This document shows, one piece after another, positions 40,599-49,621 of a stretch of DNA of 59,462 nucleotides (position 1 is the stretch's first letter; every line of letters begins with the position of its first letter). The stretch comes from JAGWRA01 sp035534615 (GTDB lineage: Bacteria > Acidobacteriota > Vicinamibacteria > Vicinamibacterales > CAVVIG01), in the NCBI GenBank assembly GCA_035534615.1, contig DATLRO010000037.1:1-59462 (forward strand), given 5' to 3'. The position numbers were made by a program, and so were the translations under genes. The notes beneath the pieces were generated by a model. That model was not told the origin of the DNA, did no database searches, and saw only the letters and a program-made list of their open reading frames with translations.

Positions 40599-42488
40599 AT
40601 GACCGAATCCGCCCAATCCCGCCCCCACGGCGCGGGCATGCCCGGTGTGGCGCTCGTCGCGCTCGGTGTCGTCTACGGCGACATCGGCACCAGTCCGCTG
40701 TACGCGCTGCGCGAATGCTTCTTCGGGGACCACGCGATCGCGCCCAGTCCCGCGAACATCCTGGGCGTGCTGTCGCTGATCTTCTGGTCGCTCGTGGTCG
40801 TCATCTCGGTGAAGTACCTCGTGTTCGTCATGCGGGCCGACAACCGGGGGGAGGGGGGCATCCTGGCGCTCATGGCGCTCGTCCGGCCGGAGCACGGGAC
40901 GCCGGCCGGCCGGCGCTGGCTCCTGGTCGCGCTCGGGCTGTTCGGGGCGGCGCTGCTGTACGGCGACGGGATGATCACGCCGGCGATCTCGGTGCTGAGC
41001 GCCGTCGAAGGACTCGAGGTGACCACGGCCGTCTTCCGGCCGTTCGTGATCCCGGTCACGATCGGCATCCTCGTCGCGCTGTTCCTGGTGCAGAAGCGGG
41101 GCACGGCGAAGGTCGGCGCCGTGTTCGGGCCGATCATGATGCTGTGGTTCATCACGATCGGCGCCCTCGGGATCAGGGAAATCGCCCGCCGGCCGCACGT
41201 CATGACCGCGATCGACCCGCTGCACGCGCTTCACTTCTTCGTGCGGAACGGGGGGGACGGATTCCTCGTGCTCGGCGCGGTCTTCCTGGTCGTGACGGGC
41301 GGGGAGGCGCTGTACGCCGACATGGGGCACTTCGGGCGCGCACCGATCCGCCTCGCCTGGTTCACGGTCGTGCTGCCGGCCCTGCTGCTGAACTACTTCG
41401 GACAGGGGGCGCTGCTCATCGGCGACCCGCAGGCGGCGCACCAGCCGTTCTTCCGGCTGGTGCCGGCCGGGGCGCTCTACCCGATGATCGCCCTGGCAAC
41501 GGTCGCGACGGTCATCGCGTCGCAGGCGATCATTTCCGGCGCCTTCTCGCTCACGCGGCAGGCCGTCCAGCTCGGCTATCTGCCGCGCGTCCAGATCGAG
41601 TTCACCTCGCCGTCCGAGATGGGGCAGATCTACGTGCCGCAGGCCAACTGGGCGCTGATGCTCGCGACGATCGGTCTGGTGCTCGGGTTTCGGTCGTCGA
41701 CCAACCTCGCGGCGGCGTACGGCATCGCCGTGACGACGACCATGGTCATCACGACGATTCTGCTGGCCGTGGTGGCGCATGAGCTCTGGGGGTGGCGGCT
41801 GAGCGCCACGGCGGCCCTCACGGTCGGCTTCATCACCGTCGACCTGTCGTTCTTCGGCGCCAACCTCCTGAAGATCGTGCACGGCGGCTGGTTCCCGCTG
41901 GTCGTGGCGGCCGGCCTCTACGTCGTGATGTCGACCTGGAAGCGCGGGAGGCAGCTGCTCAGCAAACGGCAGCGCGATCTGAACATGCCGTTCGACCGGT
42001 TCGCGGAAGACGTCCGCCGGAATCCGCCCGTCCGCGTGCCCGGGACGGCCGTGTTCATGACCGGCAGTCCGGATGGCGTGCCGATGGCGCTGCTGCACAA
42101 CCTGCGCCACAACCGCGTGCTGCACGAGCAGGTGCTGCTGCTGACCGTGCTGACCGAGGACATCCCGCGCGTCTCCGGCGCCGAGCGGGTCACCGTGCAG
42201 CCGCTCGACCTGGGGTTCTCCCGGATCACCGCCCACTACGGCTTCATGCAGGACCCCAGCGCGCTCGAGGTGCTGCACCGCGCGAAGGCCGCCGGCCTGG
42301 ACGTCGATCTGGCGGGCGTCACGTTCTTCCTGGGCCGTGAGACGCTGCTGCCCTCGTCCAAACCCGCCATGGCGGCCTGGCGGTACCGGCTGTTCGTGTT
42401 CATGTCCCGCAACGCCCGCCACGCCACGAACTACTTCCGGATTCCCCCCGGGCAGGTCGTCGAGCTGGGGATGCAGATCGATCTGTAG
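40599..42488 (+). CDS. kup: Kup-type potassium uptake transporter
   Basis: 629 residues, normal Kup length. About twelve TM helices are followed by a cytoplasmic C-terminal domain. Signatures: GVVYGDIGTSPLYALRECF, ALLYGDGMITPAISVLSAVE, GGEALYADMGHFGRAPIR and VPQANWALMLATIGLVLGF. It imports K+ with protons and supports growth at low pH or under osmotic stress. ATG 40599 begins MTESAQSRPHG before the first conserved helix; the long upstream frame overlaps the divergent transferase gene and is not coding. Confidence 0.95.
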   Translation: MTESAQSRPHGAGMPGVALVALGVVYGDIGTSPLYALRECFFGDHAIAPSPANILGVLSLIFWSLVVVISVKYLVFVMRADNRGEGGILALMALVRPEHGTPAGRRWLLVALGLFGAALLYGDGMITPAISVLSAVEGLEVTTAVFRPFVIPVTIGILVALFLVQKRGTAKVGAVFGPIMMLWFITIGALGIREIARRPHVMTAIDPLHALHFFVRNGGDGFLVLGAVFLVVTGGEALYADMGHFGRAPIRLAWFTVVLPALLLNYFGQGALLIGDPQAAHQPFFRLVPAGALYPMIALATVATVIASQAIISGAFSLTRQAVQLGYLPRVQIEFTSPSEMGQIYVPQANWALMLATIGLVLGFRSSTNLAAAYGIAVTTTMVITTILLAVVAHELWGWRLSATAALTVGFITVDLSFFGANLLKIVHGGWFPLVVAAGLYVVMSTWKRGRQLLSKRQRDLNMPFDRFAEDVRRNPPVRVPGTAVFMTGSPDGVPMALLHNLRHNRVLHEQVLLLTVLTEDIPRVSGAERVTVQPLDLGFSRITAHYGFMQDPSALEVLHRAKAAGLDVDLAGVTFFLGRETLLPSSKPAMAAWRYRLFVFMSRNARHATNYFRIPPGQVVELGMQIDL

Positions 42489-42624
42489 GCGTGAGCGGCC
42501 GGGCGACGTGCCGCGGGGCGGGTGCGGCGGGTGGCGCGCCGGTGCGCCGGTCGGCGCCGCGCAGGCCGGAGCCTGGCCGGCCTCGCCCTGCCGGCCGGGG
42601 GGGGGGCGAGGCCGAGGACCGGGA

Positions 42625-43089
42625 TTAGGTGAGGCTGACGCCGGCCCAGCGGACCGTGGCGAACGAGAAGATCCGGATGAAGAACGCGGTGCCGAGGCCC
42701 CAGGCGCCGTTCGCGACCACGTCGGTGATCAGCTCGCCGACGTGGAAGCCGTCGAACAGCGGCTCGAACTTGGCGGCGGACACCGCCGTCCAGCCGACCA
42801 GTGAAATCAGCACGGCGCCGAACAGCAGCGCCCGCCGCCAGAACAGGCGCCCCGACGTCTGCTTCGCCGTGGCGAACGCGAGGAAGATTCCCCAGACGCC
42901 GCCCCAGAAAATCCTCGACGAGATCGCCGGCATCCACAGCGGAATCGTCGGCGTCAGCGGGTAGGCGTGCTGCGGCGTCAGGTGGATCAGGTGCATGATC
43001 GCCACGACCGGCTCGTGAAAGAACGCGACGCCGAGCGCACCCGAGAAGATGGCGATGATGATGCGAATGGACGGGTTGACGTCTTCCAT
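42625..43089 (-). CDS. Conserved four-helix membrane protein, function unknown
   Basis: 154 residues with four hydrophobic segments (about 8-33, 58-76, 86-105, 122-142). Notable motifs are FWGGVWGIFLAF and VANGAWGLGTAFF, which I associate with a small proteobacterial/acidobacterial membrane protein family without known function. ATG 43089 has GAGGA upstream. It lies 26 bases after the S9 peptidase and is probably co-transcribed with it. Confidence 0.7.
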   Translation of the reverse strand: MEDVNPSIRIIIAIFSGALGVAFFHEPVVAIMHLIHLTPQHAYPLTPTIPLWMPAISSRIFWGGVWGIFLAFATAKQTSGRLFWRRALLFGAVLISLVGWTAVSAAKFEPLFDGFHVGELITDVVANGAWGLGTAFFIRIFSFATVRWAGVSLT

Positions 43090-43115
43090 AACGGACTTGT
43101 CCTCCGTGCGAATCC

Positions 43116-45146
43116 TCAGCGGGCGGCCGGTGAGAAATGCCGATCGTACCAGGCCAGGCTCCGATCGATCAAATCGATGACGTGCCCGGTCTCGCGGATG
43201 CCGTGCCCCTCGCGGGGGTAGCGTACCATAATCGTCTCCACCCCGACATCCTGCAGGGCGATGTAGAACTGCTCGGCTTCGGCAATCGGCACGTCGTTGT
43301 CGTTCTCCCCGTGCACGAACATCGTCGGCGTGTGGACCCGCGCGGCGTACCGCAGCGGCGACCGGTCCCACAGCTGGTCCATGATGTTCCCGGTGGTCGG
43401 ATACCCGCCGTACTCGACCGCCAGGTAGTCGTGATAGTACGCCATGTAGTTGAAGCTGACCAGATTCGAGATGCCGGCGATCGGGATGGCCGCCCGGAAC
43501 CGGTTGGTCTGCGTGATCAGCCAGTCGGTCAGCTGGCCGCCGTAGCTGACCCCTTCCACCCCCTCGCGCGTCCGGTCGATCCAGGGAAATTTCTCTTCGG
43601 CGACGTCGAGGCTGTAGAGGACGTCCTTCGCCTCGGCGCCGTCCTGGTCGGCGAAAATCGCGTCTTCCAGCCGCTGCCCGTACCCGGTGGAACCCCGGTA
43701 GTTGACCATCAGCGTGGCGAAGCCGTGCGTCGCGTAGGCCTGCGCCTTGAAGTTGAACGCCGGTCCCTGCTGGCCGTGCGGGCCGCCGTGCATGACGACG
43801 ATGAGCGGATACCGCCGGCCGGGCTGCAGCTCGAGCGGCTCGGTCAGGAAGGACTCGATCTGGAGCTTGCCGTCGAAGCTCTCCGTCGTGAACGCGCGGA
43901 CCGGCGCCACCGTGCGGCCGGCCAGGAAGTCGCGGGCGACCGCCGTCACGACCCGATCCGTGCCGCCCCGTCGCAGGTATGCTTCGGCCGGCGATGAGGG
44001 CGTGGTCAGCGAGTAGGCGAGGGTGCCGTCGTGCGCCACGGAGTAGTCGCCGACCACCCCCGGGGCGGCGATCACGCGCTGCGGCGCGCCGCCGGCAATC
44101 GGGATCCGGTAGAGGTGCACGCTGCCGCGCTCCTGGACGGTCGTGTACACCGACCGGCCGTCGGGCGCCCACGCCGGCTGCTCCTGGCGCCCGTCGATCG
44201 CCCCGCCGATCTCGCGGCTGTGGCGGCCGTCGGCGTCGATCAGCCAGACATGCGTGTCCTCCATCGTCGTTTCGGAGGAGGTCAGCGGGCGGCGCGTGCC
44301 GAGGTAGGCGATGGTCCGCCCGTCGGGCGACCAGCGCGGGTCGTACTCCGCGCTGCGGGTGAACGTCAGCCGGCGGACGGCGCCATCGGCCACCGTCACC
44401 GTGAAGATGTCGTAGTTGAACACGCGATCCTGATCCGGCTCGTGGTTCGAGATGAACACGATCGTGCGGCCGTCCGGCGACCACTGGATCGAGTGCTCGT
44501 AATGGTCGCCCGTGGTCAGCTGGCGCACCTGCCTGGTGGCCACGTCGACGATGAAGATGTGGAGACGGCGGTTGTCGTTGAAGCGCGTGAGCCCCTCGGA
44601 GGCGGTCGGCTTGTAGTCGTACCGGGTGATCACCTCCGGGTCGCCGCTCGCTTCGGCGGTTTCCGGGCCGGGAACGGCCGAGACGAACGCGATCGACCTG
44701 CCGTCGGGCGCCCAGGCGACGCTTTCGCCCCGTCCGGGCAGCGGCGAGTTGGTCCCCTGCACCGGCGCCAGGAACGTCGCGTGCGAGCCGTCGGCGCGCT
44801 CGATCATCAGGCCGGATCGGCCGTTCTGGCTGCCGTCGTAGGCAAGCCACCCGCCGTCAGGCGACCAGCGAGGGTTGCTGCTGACCGCGCCGGGGAGGCC
44901 AGGACGGATCGAACGCCCGGTGGCGAGATCCTCGATCCAGATCTGCGGGTACGGCCGGCCGGGCCGGTCGTAATTCTCGACGGTGTACGCCAGGTGGGTG
45001 CCGTCCGGCGAGATCTGCACCGCCCCGACGGCCTTCATCTTCGAGAGGTCGCGGCTGTGAAAGCCGACCGGCTGGGCCCACACGGCCGTCGCGGCCAGCA
45101 GCACCGCCGCCGCGGCGATCGCGGTGCGGATCCTCGGAGTGTGCAT
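43116..45146 (-). CDS. Secreted S9-family (acylaminoacyl-peptidase-like) serine peptidase
   Basis: 676 residues. A signal peptide (IRTAIAAAAVLLAATAVWAQ) is followed by a beta-propeller with many TolB-like repeats (AVQISPDGTHLAY, RWSPDGRTIAYL) to about residue 410, then an alpha/beta-hydrolase domain. Catalytic Ser is in GVEGVSYGGQLTDW, Asp in HGENDNDVPI and His in PREGHGIRE. It hydrolyses peptides, probably in the periplasm. It differs from the S9 enzyme at 6999 in propeller length and sequence, so it is a separate subfamily member. Confidence 0.9.
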   Translation of the reverse strand: MHTPRIRTAIAAAAVLLAATAVWAQPVGFHSRDLSKMKAVGAVQISPDGTHLAYTVENYDRPGRPYPQIWIEDLATGRSIRPGLPGAVSSNPRWSPDGGWLAYDGSQNGRSGLMIERADGSHATFLAPVQGTNSPLPGRGESVAWAPDGRSIAFVSAVPGPETAEASGDPEVITRYDYKPTASEGLTRFNDNRRLHIFIVDVATRQVRQLTTGDHYEHSIQWSPDGRTIVFISNHEPDQDRVFNYDIFTVTVADGAVRRLTFTRSAEYDPRWSPDGRTIAYLGTRRPLTSSETTMEDTHVWLIDADGRHSREIGGAIDGRQEQPAWAPDGRSVYTTVQERGSVHLYRIPIAGGAPQRVIAAPGVVGDYSVAHDGTLAYSLTTPSSPAEAYLRRGGTDRVVTAVARDFLAGRTVAPVRAFTTESFDGKLQIESFLTEPLELQPGRRYPLIVVMHGGPHGQQGPAFNFKAQAYATHGFATLMVNYRGSTGYGQRLEDAIFADQDGAEAKDVLYSLDVAEEKFPWIDRTREGVEGVSYGGQLTDWLITQTNRFRAAIPIAGISNLVSFNYMAYYHDYLAVEYGGYPTTGNIMDQLWDRSPLRYAARVHTPTMFVHGENDNDVPIAEAEQFYIALQDVGVETIMVRYPREGHGIRETGHVIDLIDRSLAWYDRHFSPAAR

Positions 45147-45262
45147 GCGCTCGTTCCTTTCGGATGAGGGGCCGGCCGGGCCCCCCGAGGCGGGAAGCGC
45201 ACGTGCGACCGGCGACCGTCACGCGTGTTCGGCCAGGCGTGCCCGTGTGCGGGGCCGCCGCG

Positions 45263-45871
45263 TCAGGCGGTGTCGACCGCCAGATGTTCCCGGGTGATCG
45301 GGCTGAGGCGGACCATCAGGAGCATGCGCTCGACGATGTCGAGCCACTCGGCCCGTTCGGCGACCAGCTCATCGATCCGGGTGGCGGCCGTCGGCAGCGG
45401 GCAGGTGGCGCCGAGCTCGGTGACCGCCTTGCGGCGGTACGTGCTCAGCATCCGGTCGCCGAACCGCCCGACTTCCAGGAACTGCTCCGTCAGGAACACG
45501 ACCACCGGGACGCGCATCGCGCCGAGGATCCGGACCTCGTCGCGGACGGCCGGATCCAGGTCGCGATCGATCACCCGCAGCTGCACGGCCGGCCCGGCGG
45601 CATCGGCCAGCTGCCGGATCATCGGGCCCTGGCGCACGCAGTCTCCGCACCAGACGCCCGACACGAGCAGCAGGTTCATCCGGCCGTCGTGGCCGGTGAG
45701 GCGCGAGACCTCGTCCGGGGCGAGCGGCGGCAGGCTGGCCGCCAGCGTGCGCCACCGGTCGCTCCGGTCGGCCGGCGAGCGGTCCAGGTACGTGTCGTAG
45801 TCCGTGGCCTGCTGGAACGCGCGCTTCCAGAGCGCGCTGTGAATGTCGAAGTACTTCGAGGTGTCGCTCAT
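45263..45871 (-). CDS. Thioredoxin-like protein with WCGDC site
   Basis: 202 residues, no signal peptide. A thioredoxin-fold middle has LLVSGVWCGDCVRQGPMI (CxxC as CGDC), the cis-Pro region MRVPVVVFLTEQ, and an N-terminal helical extension of about 70 residues (YFDIHSALWKRAFQQATDY). The family is usually annotated 'thioredoxin family protein'; it may reduce or sense disulfides in the cytoplasm. Start ATG 45871 begins MSDTSKYF; the longer frame to 45943 overlaps the promoter. A TATACT -10 box is 52 bases upstream. Confidence 0.8.
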   Translation of the reverse strand: MSDTSKYFDIHSALWKRAFQQATDYDTYLDRSPADRSDRWRTLAASLPPLAPDEVSRLTGHDGRMNLLLVSGVWCGDCVRQGPMIRQLADAAGPAVQLRVIDRDLDPAVRDEVRILGAMRVPVVVFLTEQFLEVGRFGDRMLSTYRRKAVTELGATCPLPTAATRIDELVAERAEWLDIVERMLLMVRLSPITREHLAVDTA

Positions 45872-45923
45872 GAACCGGGGGCCCCCCTGCTGCCGGGCGC
45901 CCGCGCGGGCGAACGGCCCCCAC

Positions 45924-45929
45924 AGTATA
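45924..45929 (-). promoter_or_regulatory. -10 box TATACT for the thioredoxin-like gene
   Basis: On the minus strand TATACT preceded by GG, 52 bases before the ATG at 45871. A TTGCAC is too close upstream (8 bases) to be a -35. Confidence 0.45.
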
Positions 45930-46014
45930 CCGGCGATGTGCAAGGAGGAACCGGCGGGTCCGCCGCGCCGCCGGGTGGCGGCGCGGCGGACCCCGGAGGG
46001 GGAACGGGCAGACC

Positions 46015-49000
46015 TCAGGCGCCGGGGACGACGATGGCGCCGAGGTGCTGTGACTGCCGCCGGCTGTTGAACGCCGGCACGTCCTTCGTGAGCACCGTGT
46101 GAACCTCGGCCGCCACGGCGCCGAGCTCCTTGTGCAGCAGCGCGTAGACCTCCTGCTGGGCCTGCGTCGGCGGATAGTCGCTCTGCGTGACGTCACCCGC
46201 CAGACTGTTGAGCTTCGAGTAGAGACGGATCGGGTAGCGCAGCGCGTCCTCGCTGGCGCCGGTCAGCTCCGTATTGAAGAGCGTCCGTTCGGCGGCCAGC
46301 GCCTGCTCGTTCAGCTGGTCGGCCGCCGCGACCGTCGGTGCGGATCCCGGGGCGTCCGCCAGCACGGCCTTCAGGTCGACGATCTCCTTCCGCACCCACT
46401 CGAGCTGATTGAGCATCCCGATCACGTCGGCCACGTCGTGCCGGATGGCCATGGCGAGCGTCGTCTGGGCCGTGATACCGGCGATGGTCCCGTCGGTGTT
46501 CGGGTCCTTGCGGACTTCGAGCGGCTGCGTGTACGTCCGGCCGTCGACCGTCAGCTTGACCGTGTAGGTGCCCGGGTCGACGAGCGGGTCGGGCGGGTCG
46601 CCCCAGGCGACGAGCGGCCGCCAGCCCTTCGGGCCGACCGTCACGTACGGATCGTCCTCGGGCGGGGTGCGCAGCTTCACCTCCGGCAGCTGGTCGTACC
46701 GCAGGTTCCACCAGACGCGGTTGATCCCCTCGTCCGCGGTCCCCGTCATCGTCCGGACCGTGTCGCCCCGGCTGTCGGCGATGGTGATGGTCACCGGCCC
46801 CGTGGGGGCGGCCTTCAGGTAGTAGTTGATGTCGGCGCCGTAGGGCGGGTTGTGTCCGGCCGCCGGATCCTCGGGCTGGTACATCGGGTCGCTGATGAAC
46901 TGGAAGCGCCAGGCCTGGCGCAGCGTGAAGAGATGCGCCTCGCTGTCGAGCACCGCCGGCGTCAGCTCGCGCAGCGCCGAGATGTCGTCCAGGATCCAGA
47001 AGCCGCGGCCGTAGGTGGCGACGACGAGGTCGTCGAACGGTTCCTGGACGGTCATCCAGTAGGCCGGCGCGTGCGGCAGGTTGTTCTGCAGCGGCATCCA
47101 GTGGGCGCCGTCGTCCAGCGAGAAGTAGACGCCGTTCTCGGTGCCCGCGTACAGCATGCCCTTCCGCTTCGGGTCTTCGCGCACGCAGTGGACGTAGCTG
47201 AAGACGCTCTTCGGAATGCCCCCGCCGATGGAGGTCCAGGTCTTCCCGAAATCCGTCGTCTCGTAGATGAACGGATCGCGGTTGTTCACCTGATGCAGGT
47301 CGACGCTGATGTAGGCCGCACCCGCGCTCCAGCGGTCGGGTTCGATGTTGCTCACCGTTCCGTCGGGCGGCAGGCCGGGGATGTTCTTCGTCACGTTCGT
47401 CCAGTGCGCGCCGCCATCCTCGGTGACCTGCACCTGGCCGTCGTTCGTGCCGGCCCAGAGGACGCCTTCCTTGACCGGCGACACGCCGAGGGCGAAGACG
47501 ACCGGGTAGTATTCGACGCTCGCGTTGTCGGGCGACAGGCCGCCCGACGGCCCCTGCTTCGCCTTGTCGTTCAGCGTGAGATCCGGACTGATCACCTTCC
47601 ACGTCTGGCCGCCGTCGGTCGTCTCGTGGACGTACTGGCTGCCGACGTACACCCGGGTGTGGTCGAGCGGATCGATGGCGATCGGGAACGTCCACTGGAA
47701 GCGGTACTTGAGGTTGCGCGCGCCGTGGCCCATCGGGTTGTCCGGCCACGGCGAGACCGCCCGCGCCTGCCGCGTCTTCTCGTTGAAGCGGTCGAGCGCG
47801 TTGCCGTAGCAGTTGGACCAGATGATGTCGTTGTCGGCCGGATCGGGCACGGCGAAGCCGCTCTCGCAGCCCCCGACCGAGTGCCACATCCCGATCGGGA
47901 TCACGCCGCTGGCGAGCCGGCTGTTGCTCGGTCCGCGCGTCGACGGCCCGTCCTGCCGGTTGCCGTAGACGTTGTACGGAATCTGGTTGTCGGTGTACAC
48001 GTGATAGATCTGGGCGATCGGCAGCCGCGGGCGCCACCACGTCCGCCCCCGGTTCACCGAGATGATCGCCCCGCCGTCGTTGCCGACGATCATCCGGTTG
48101 CCGTTCCCCGGGTCGATCCACATGTCGTGGTTGTCGCCGTGGCTGCCGCCCGGCGCGTTGACGATCGTCCGCCCGCCGTCGAGCGACGTCGTCAGCTCCA
48201 CGGAGATGAAGTACACCTCGTTCGGATTGTCCGGTTCCACCGCCAGCCGCGTGTAGTAGTGCGGCCGCTGGTCGATCGTGTGGCTGTGGTTGATCGCCTG
48301 CCAGGTCCGCCCGCCGTCATCCGACCGGAACAGCCCGCCGGTGCTGTCGGTCGCCTCGATCAGGGCGTAGACCCGCTGCGGCTCGCTCGGCGCGAAGGCG
48401 AGTCCGATCTTGCCGAGCGGGCCGGCCGGCAGGCCGTGGCCGGTGAGCCGGTGCCAGGTCGCCCCCTCGTCGGTCGACTTCCACAGTCCGCTGCCAGGGC
48501 CGCCGCTCGTGCGGCCCCACGTGTGGATGACGAGCTGCCAGGTGGACGCGAACAGGATGCGCGGGTTCTGCGGATCCATCGCGATGTCGGCCGCGCCGGT
48601 GTTGTCGTCGACGAACAGCACCTTCTGCCACGTCCGGCCGCCGTCGGTCGTCCGGAAGACGCCGCGCTCGGCCTGCGGCCCGTAGGCCATCCCTTCGGCC
48701 GCCACCAGCACGATGTCCGGGTCGTGCGGATCGATCACGATCCGCCCGATCCGGCCGGTGCGGCCCAGCCCCATGTGCTGCCACGTGTGCCCGGCGTCGG
48801 TTGACTTGTAGACGCCGTCGCCGATCGACACGTTGCTGCGGATCCAGCTCTCACCGGTGCCGGCCCAGACGATATTCGGATCGGATGCCGCGATCGCGAG
48901 CGCCCCGATCGAACCGACGTCCTCGTGATCGAAGATCGGCGTCCAGTGGACGCCGCCGTCGGTGCTCTTGAAGACGCCCCCGCCGGCCGCGCCGAAGTAG

Positions 49001-49203
49001 TAGACGTCCGGCTGGCCGGGCACGCCGGCGACCGCCGTGACCCGGTTGCCGACCGGGCCGATGTACCGGTACGCGAGGTGGCTGTACTGGTGTGCCGCGA
49101 TCGGCGGCGCCTGCGCGTGGCTGCGCACCGCGAGTCCGGCCGCGACGACGACGGCCGCCGCGGCGACGGCGAGCGATCGGAAGAGCCTTCGATGATCGGC
49201 CAT
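46015..49203 (-). CDS. Sortilin/VPS10-like BNR-repeat exoprotein, second copy
   Basis: 1062 residues. A signal peptide (LAVAAAAVVVAAGLAVRSHAQ) is followed by many Asp-boxes (STDGGVHW, STDAGHTW, TTDGGRTW, STDEGATW, SDDGGRTW) forming sortilin-like propellers, then an Ig-like segment (TYTVKLTVDGRTYTQPL) and a helical tail. It is a paralogue of the 1598-4738 protein: both carry GGPGSGL, HGDNHD and NDGG at equivalent places and end in the same helical tail type. The catalytic role is unknown. The start is decided by a near-perfect ribosome site, AGGAGGTGA, just before ATG 49203; the ORF extension to 49251 is not needed. Confidence 0.87.
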   Translation of the reverse strand: MADHRRLFRSLAVAAAAVVVAAGLAVRSHAQAPPIAAHQYSHLAYRYIGPVGNRVTAVAGVPGQPDVYYFGAAGGGVFKSTDGGVHWTPIFDHEDVGSIGALAIAASDPNIVWAGTGESWIRSNVSIGDGVYKSTDAGHTWQHMGLGRTGRIGRIVIDPHDPDIVLVAAEGMAYGPQAERGVFRTTDGGRTWQKVLFVDDNTGAADIAMDPQNPRILFASTWQLVIHTWGRTSGGPGSGLWKSTDEGATWHRLTGHGLPAGPLGKIGLAFAPSEPQRVYALIEATDSTGGLFRSDDGGRTWQAINHSHTIDQRPHYYTRLAVEPDNPNEVYFISVELTTSLDGGRTIVNAPGGSHGDNHDMWIDPGNGNRMIVGNDGGAIISVNRGRTWWRPRLPIAQIYHVYTDNQIPYNVYGNRQDGPSTRGPSNSRLASGVIPIGMWHSVGGCESGFAVPDPADNDIIWSNCYGNALDRFNEKTRQARAVSPWPDNPMGHGARNLKYRFQWTFPIAIDPLDHTRVYVGSQYVHETTDGGQTWKVISPDLTLNDKAKQGPSGGLSPDNASVEYYPVVFALGVSPVKEGVLWAGTNDGQVQVTEDGGAHWTNVTKNIPGLPPDGTVSNIEPDRWSAGAAYISVDLHQVNNRDPFIYETTDFGKTWTSIGGGIPKSVFSYVHCVREDPKRKGMLYAGTENGVYFSLDDGAHWMPLQNNLPHAPAYWMTVQEPFDDLVVATYGRGFWILDDISALRELTPAVLDSEAHLFTLRQAWRFQFISDPMYQPEDPAAGHNPPYGADINYYLKAAPTGPVTITIADSRGDTVRTMTGTADEGINRVWWNLRYDQLPEVKLRTPPEDDPYVTVGPKGWRPLVAWGDPPDPLVDPGTYTVKLTVDGRTYTQPLEVRKDPNTDGTIAGITAQTTLAMAIRHDVADVIGMLNQLEWVRKEIVDLKAVLADAPGSAPTVAAADQLNEQALAAERTLFNTELTGASEDALRYPIRLYSKLNSLAGDVTQSDYPPTQAQQEVYALLHKELGAVAAEVHTVLTKDVPAFNSRRQSQHLGAIVVPGA

Positions 49204-49408
49204 GGTCACCTCCTGGGTCGAGGGCCGGGCGCGCGCGGTTGAGTCAATCACGCGGGTCAGTGCCCGGTCAGCTCTGGTGCATGCGGGTCGTGGCGGGGTG
49301 CGCCCTGATCCGCCGAAGCGCTCTCATGCGCGGCAGGGCGAGGCACGACGGGAATCGTGCCCGGCAGACGCGAACGACACCGCGCGCAGGTCCGTTCTCA
49401 AGTTCCAT

Positions 49409-49446
49409 GCCACGGGGCCGGGGCCGTACGGCCCGGCGCCCGTGGC
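49409..49446. repeat. 38-bp near-perfect palindrome
   Basis: Outer arms GCCACGGG/CCCGTGGC and inner arms GGGCCGT/ACGGCCC are perfect; three of nineteen base pairs mismatch between them. The centre is at 49427/49428. It can form a hairpin in either strand's RNA. Confidence 0.85.
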
Positions 49447-49586
49447 GCGGACGAAGGGGAGTGGCGCCGGCGGAACAGGCGCGCGGCGCGGCGTTGGCTG
49501 ATTTCCTGGGCTGGCGGCCCGGGGAGCGGCGGCGGGCGGACGCGCGGGCCGGGCCGCGGCGGCCCGGCTGCCGGCGAGCGGCGGGT

Positions 49587-49609
49587 GAAAAGCGCCGGGG
49601 TCACCCGGC
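49587..49609 (-). terminator. Weak terminator after the ATP-grasp gene
   Basis: On the minus strand GCCGGG-TGAC-CCCGGC is followed by GCTTTTC, 13 bases beyond the ATP-grasp stop. The T-run is short, so confidence is moderate. Confidence 0.45.
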
Positions 49610-49621
49610 AAAAACCCGCAG

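Larger units (their letters stand above)
49204..49621. other. 418-bp non-coding gap with dyads
   Basis: No credible gene on either strand. It holds a 20-bp dyad GGCACGA-CGGGAA-TCGTGCC (49342-49361), a 38-bp near-palindrome (49409-49446) and a terminator-like hairpin (49587-49609). The dyad is about 140 bases upstream of the sortilin-like ATG and could be an operator. Confidence 0.6.

Noticed and set aside
46099..48804. A 901-residue open frame antisense to the second sortilin-like gene
   Set aside because: Same compositional signature of a GC-driven shadow; the minus-strand gene has signal peptide, Asp-boxes and a near-perfect Shine-Dalgarno.
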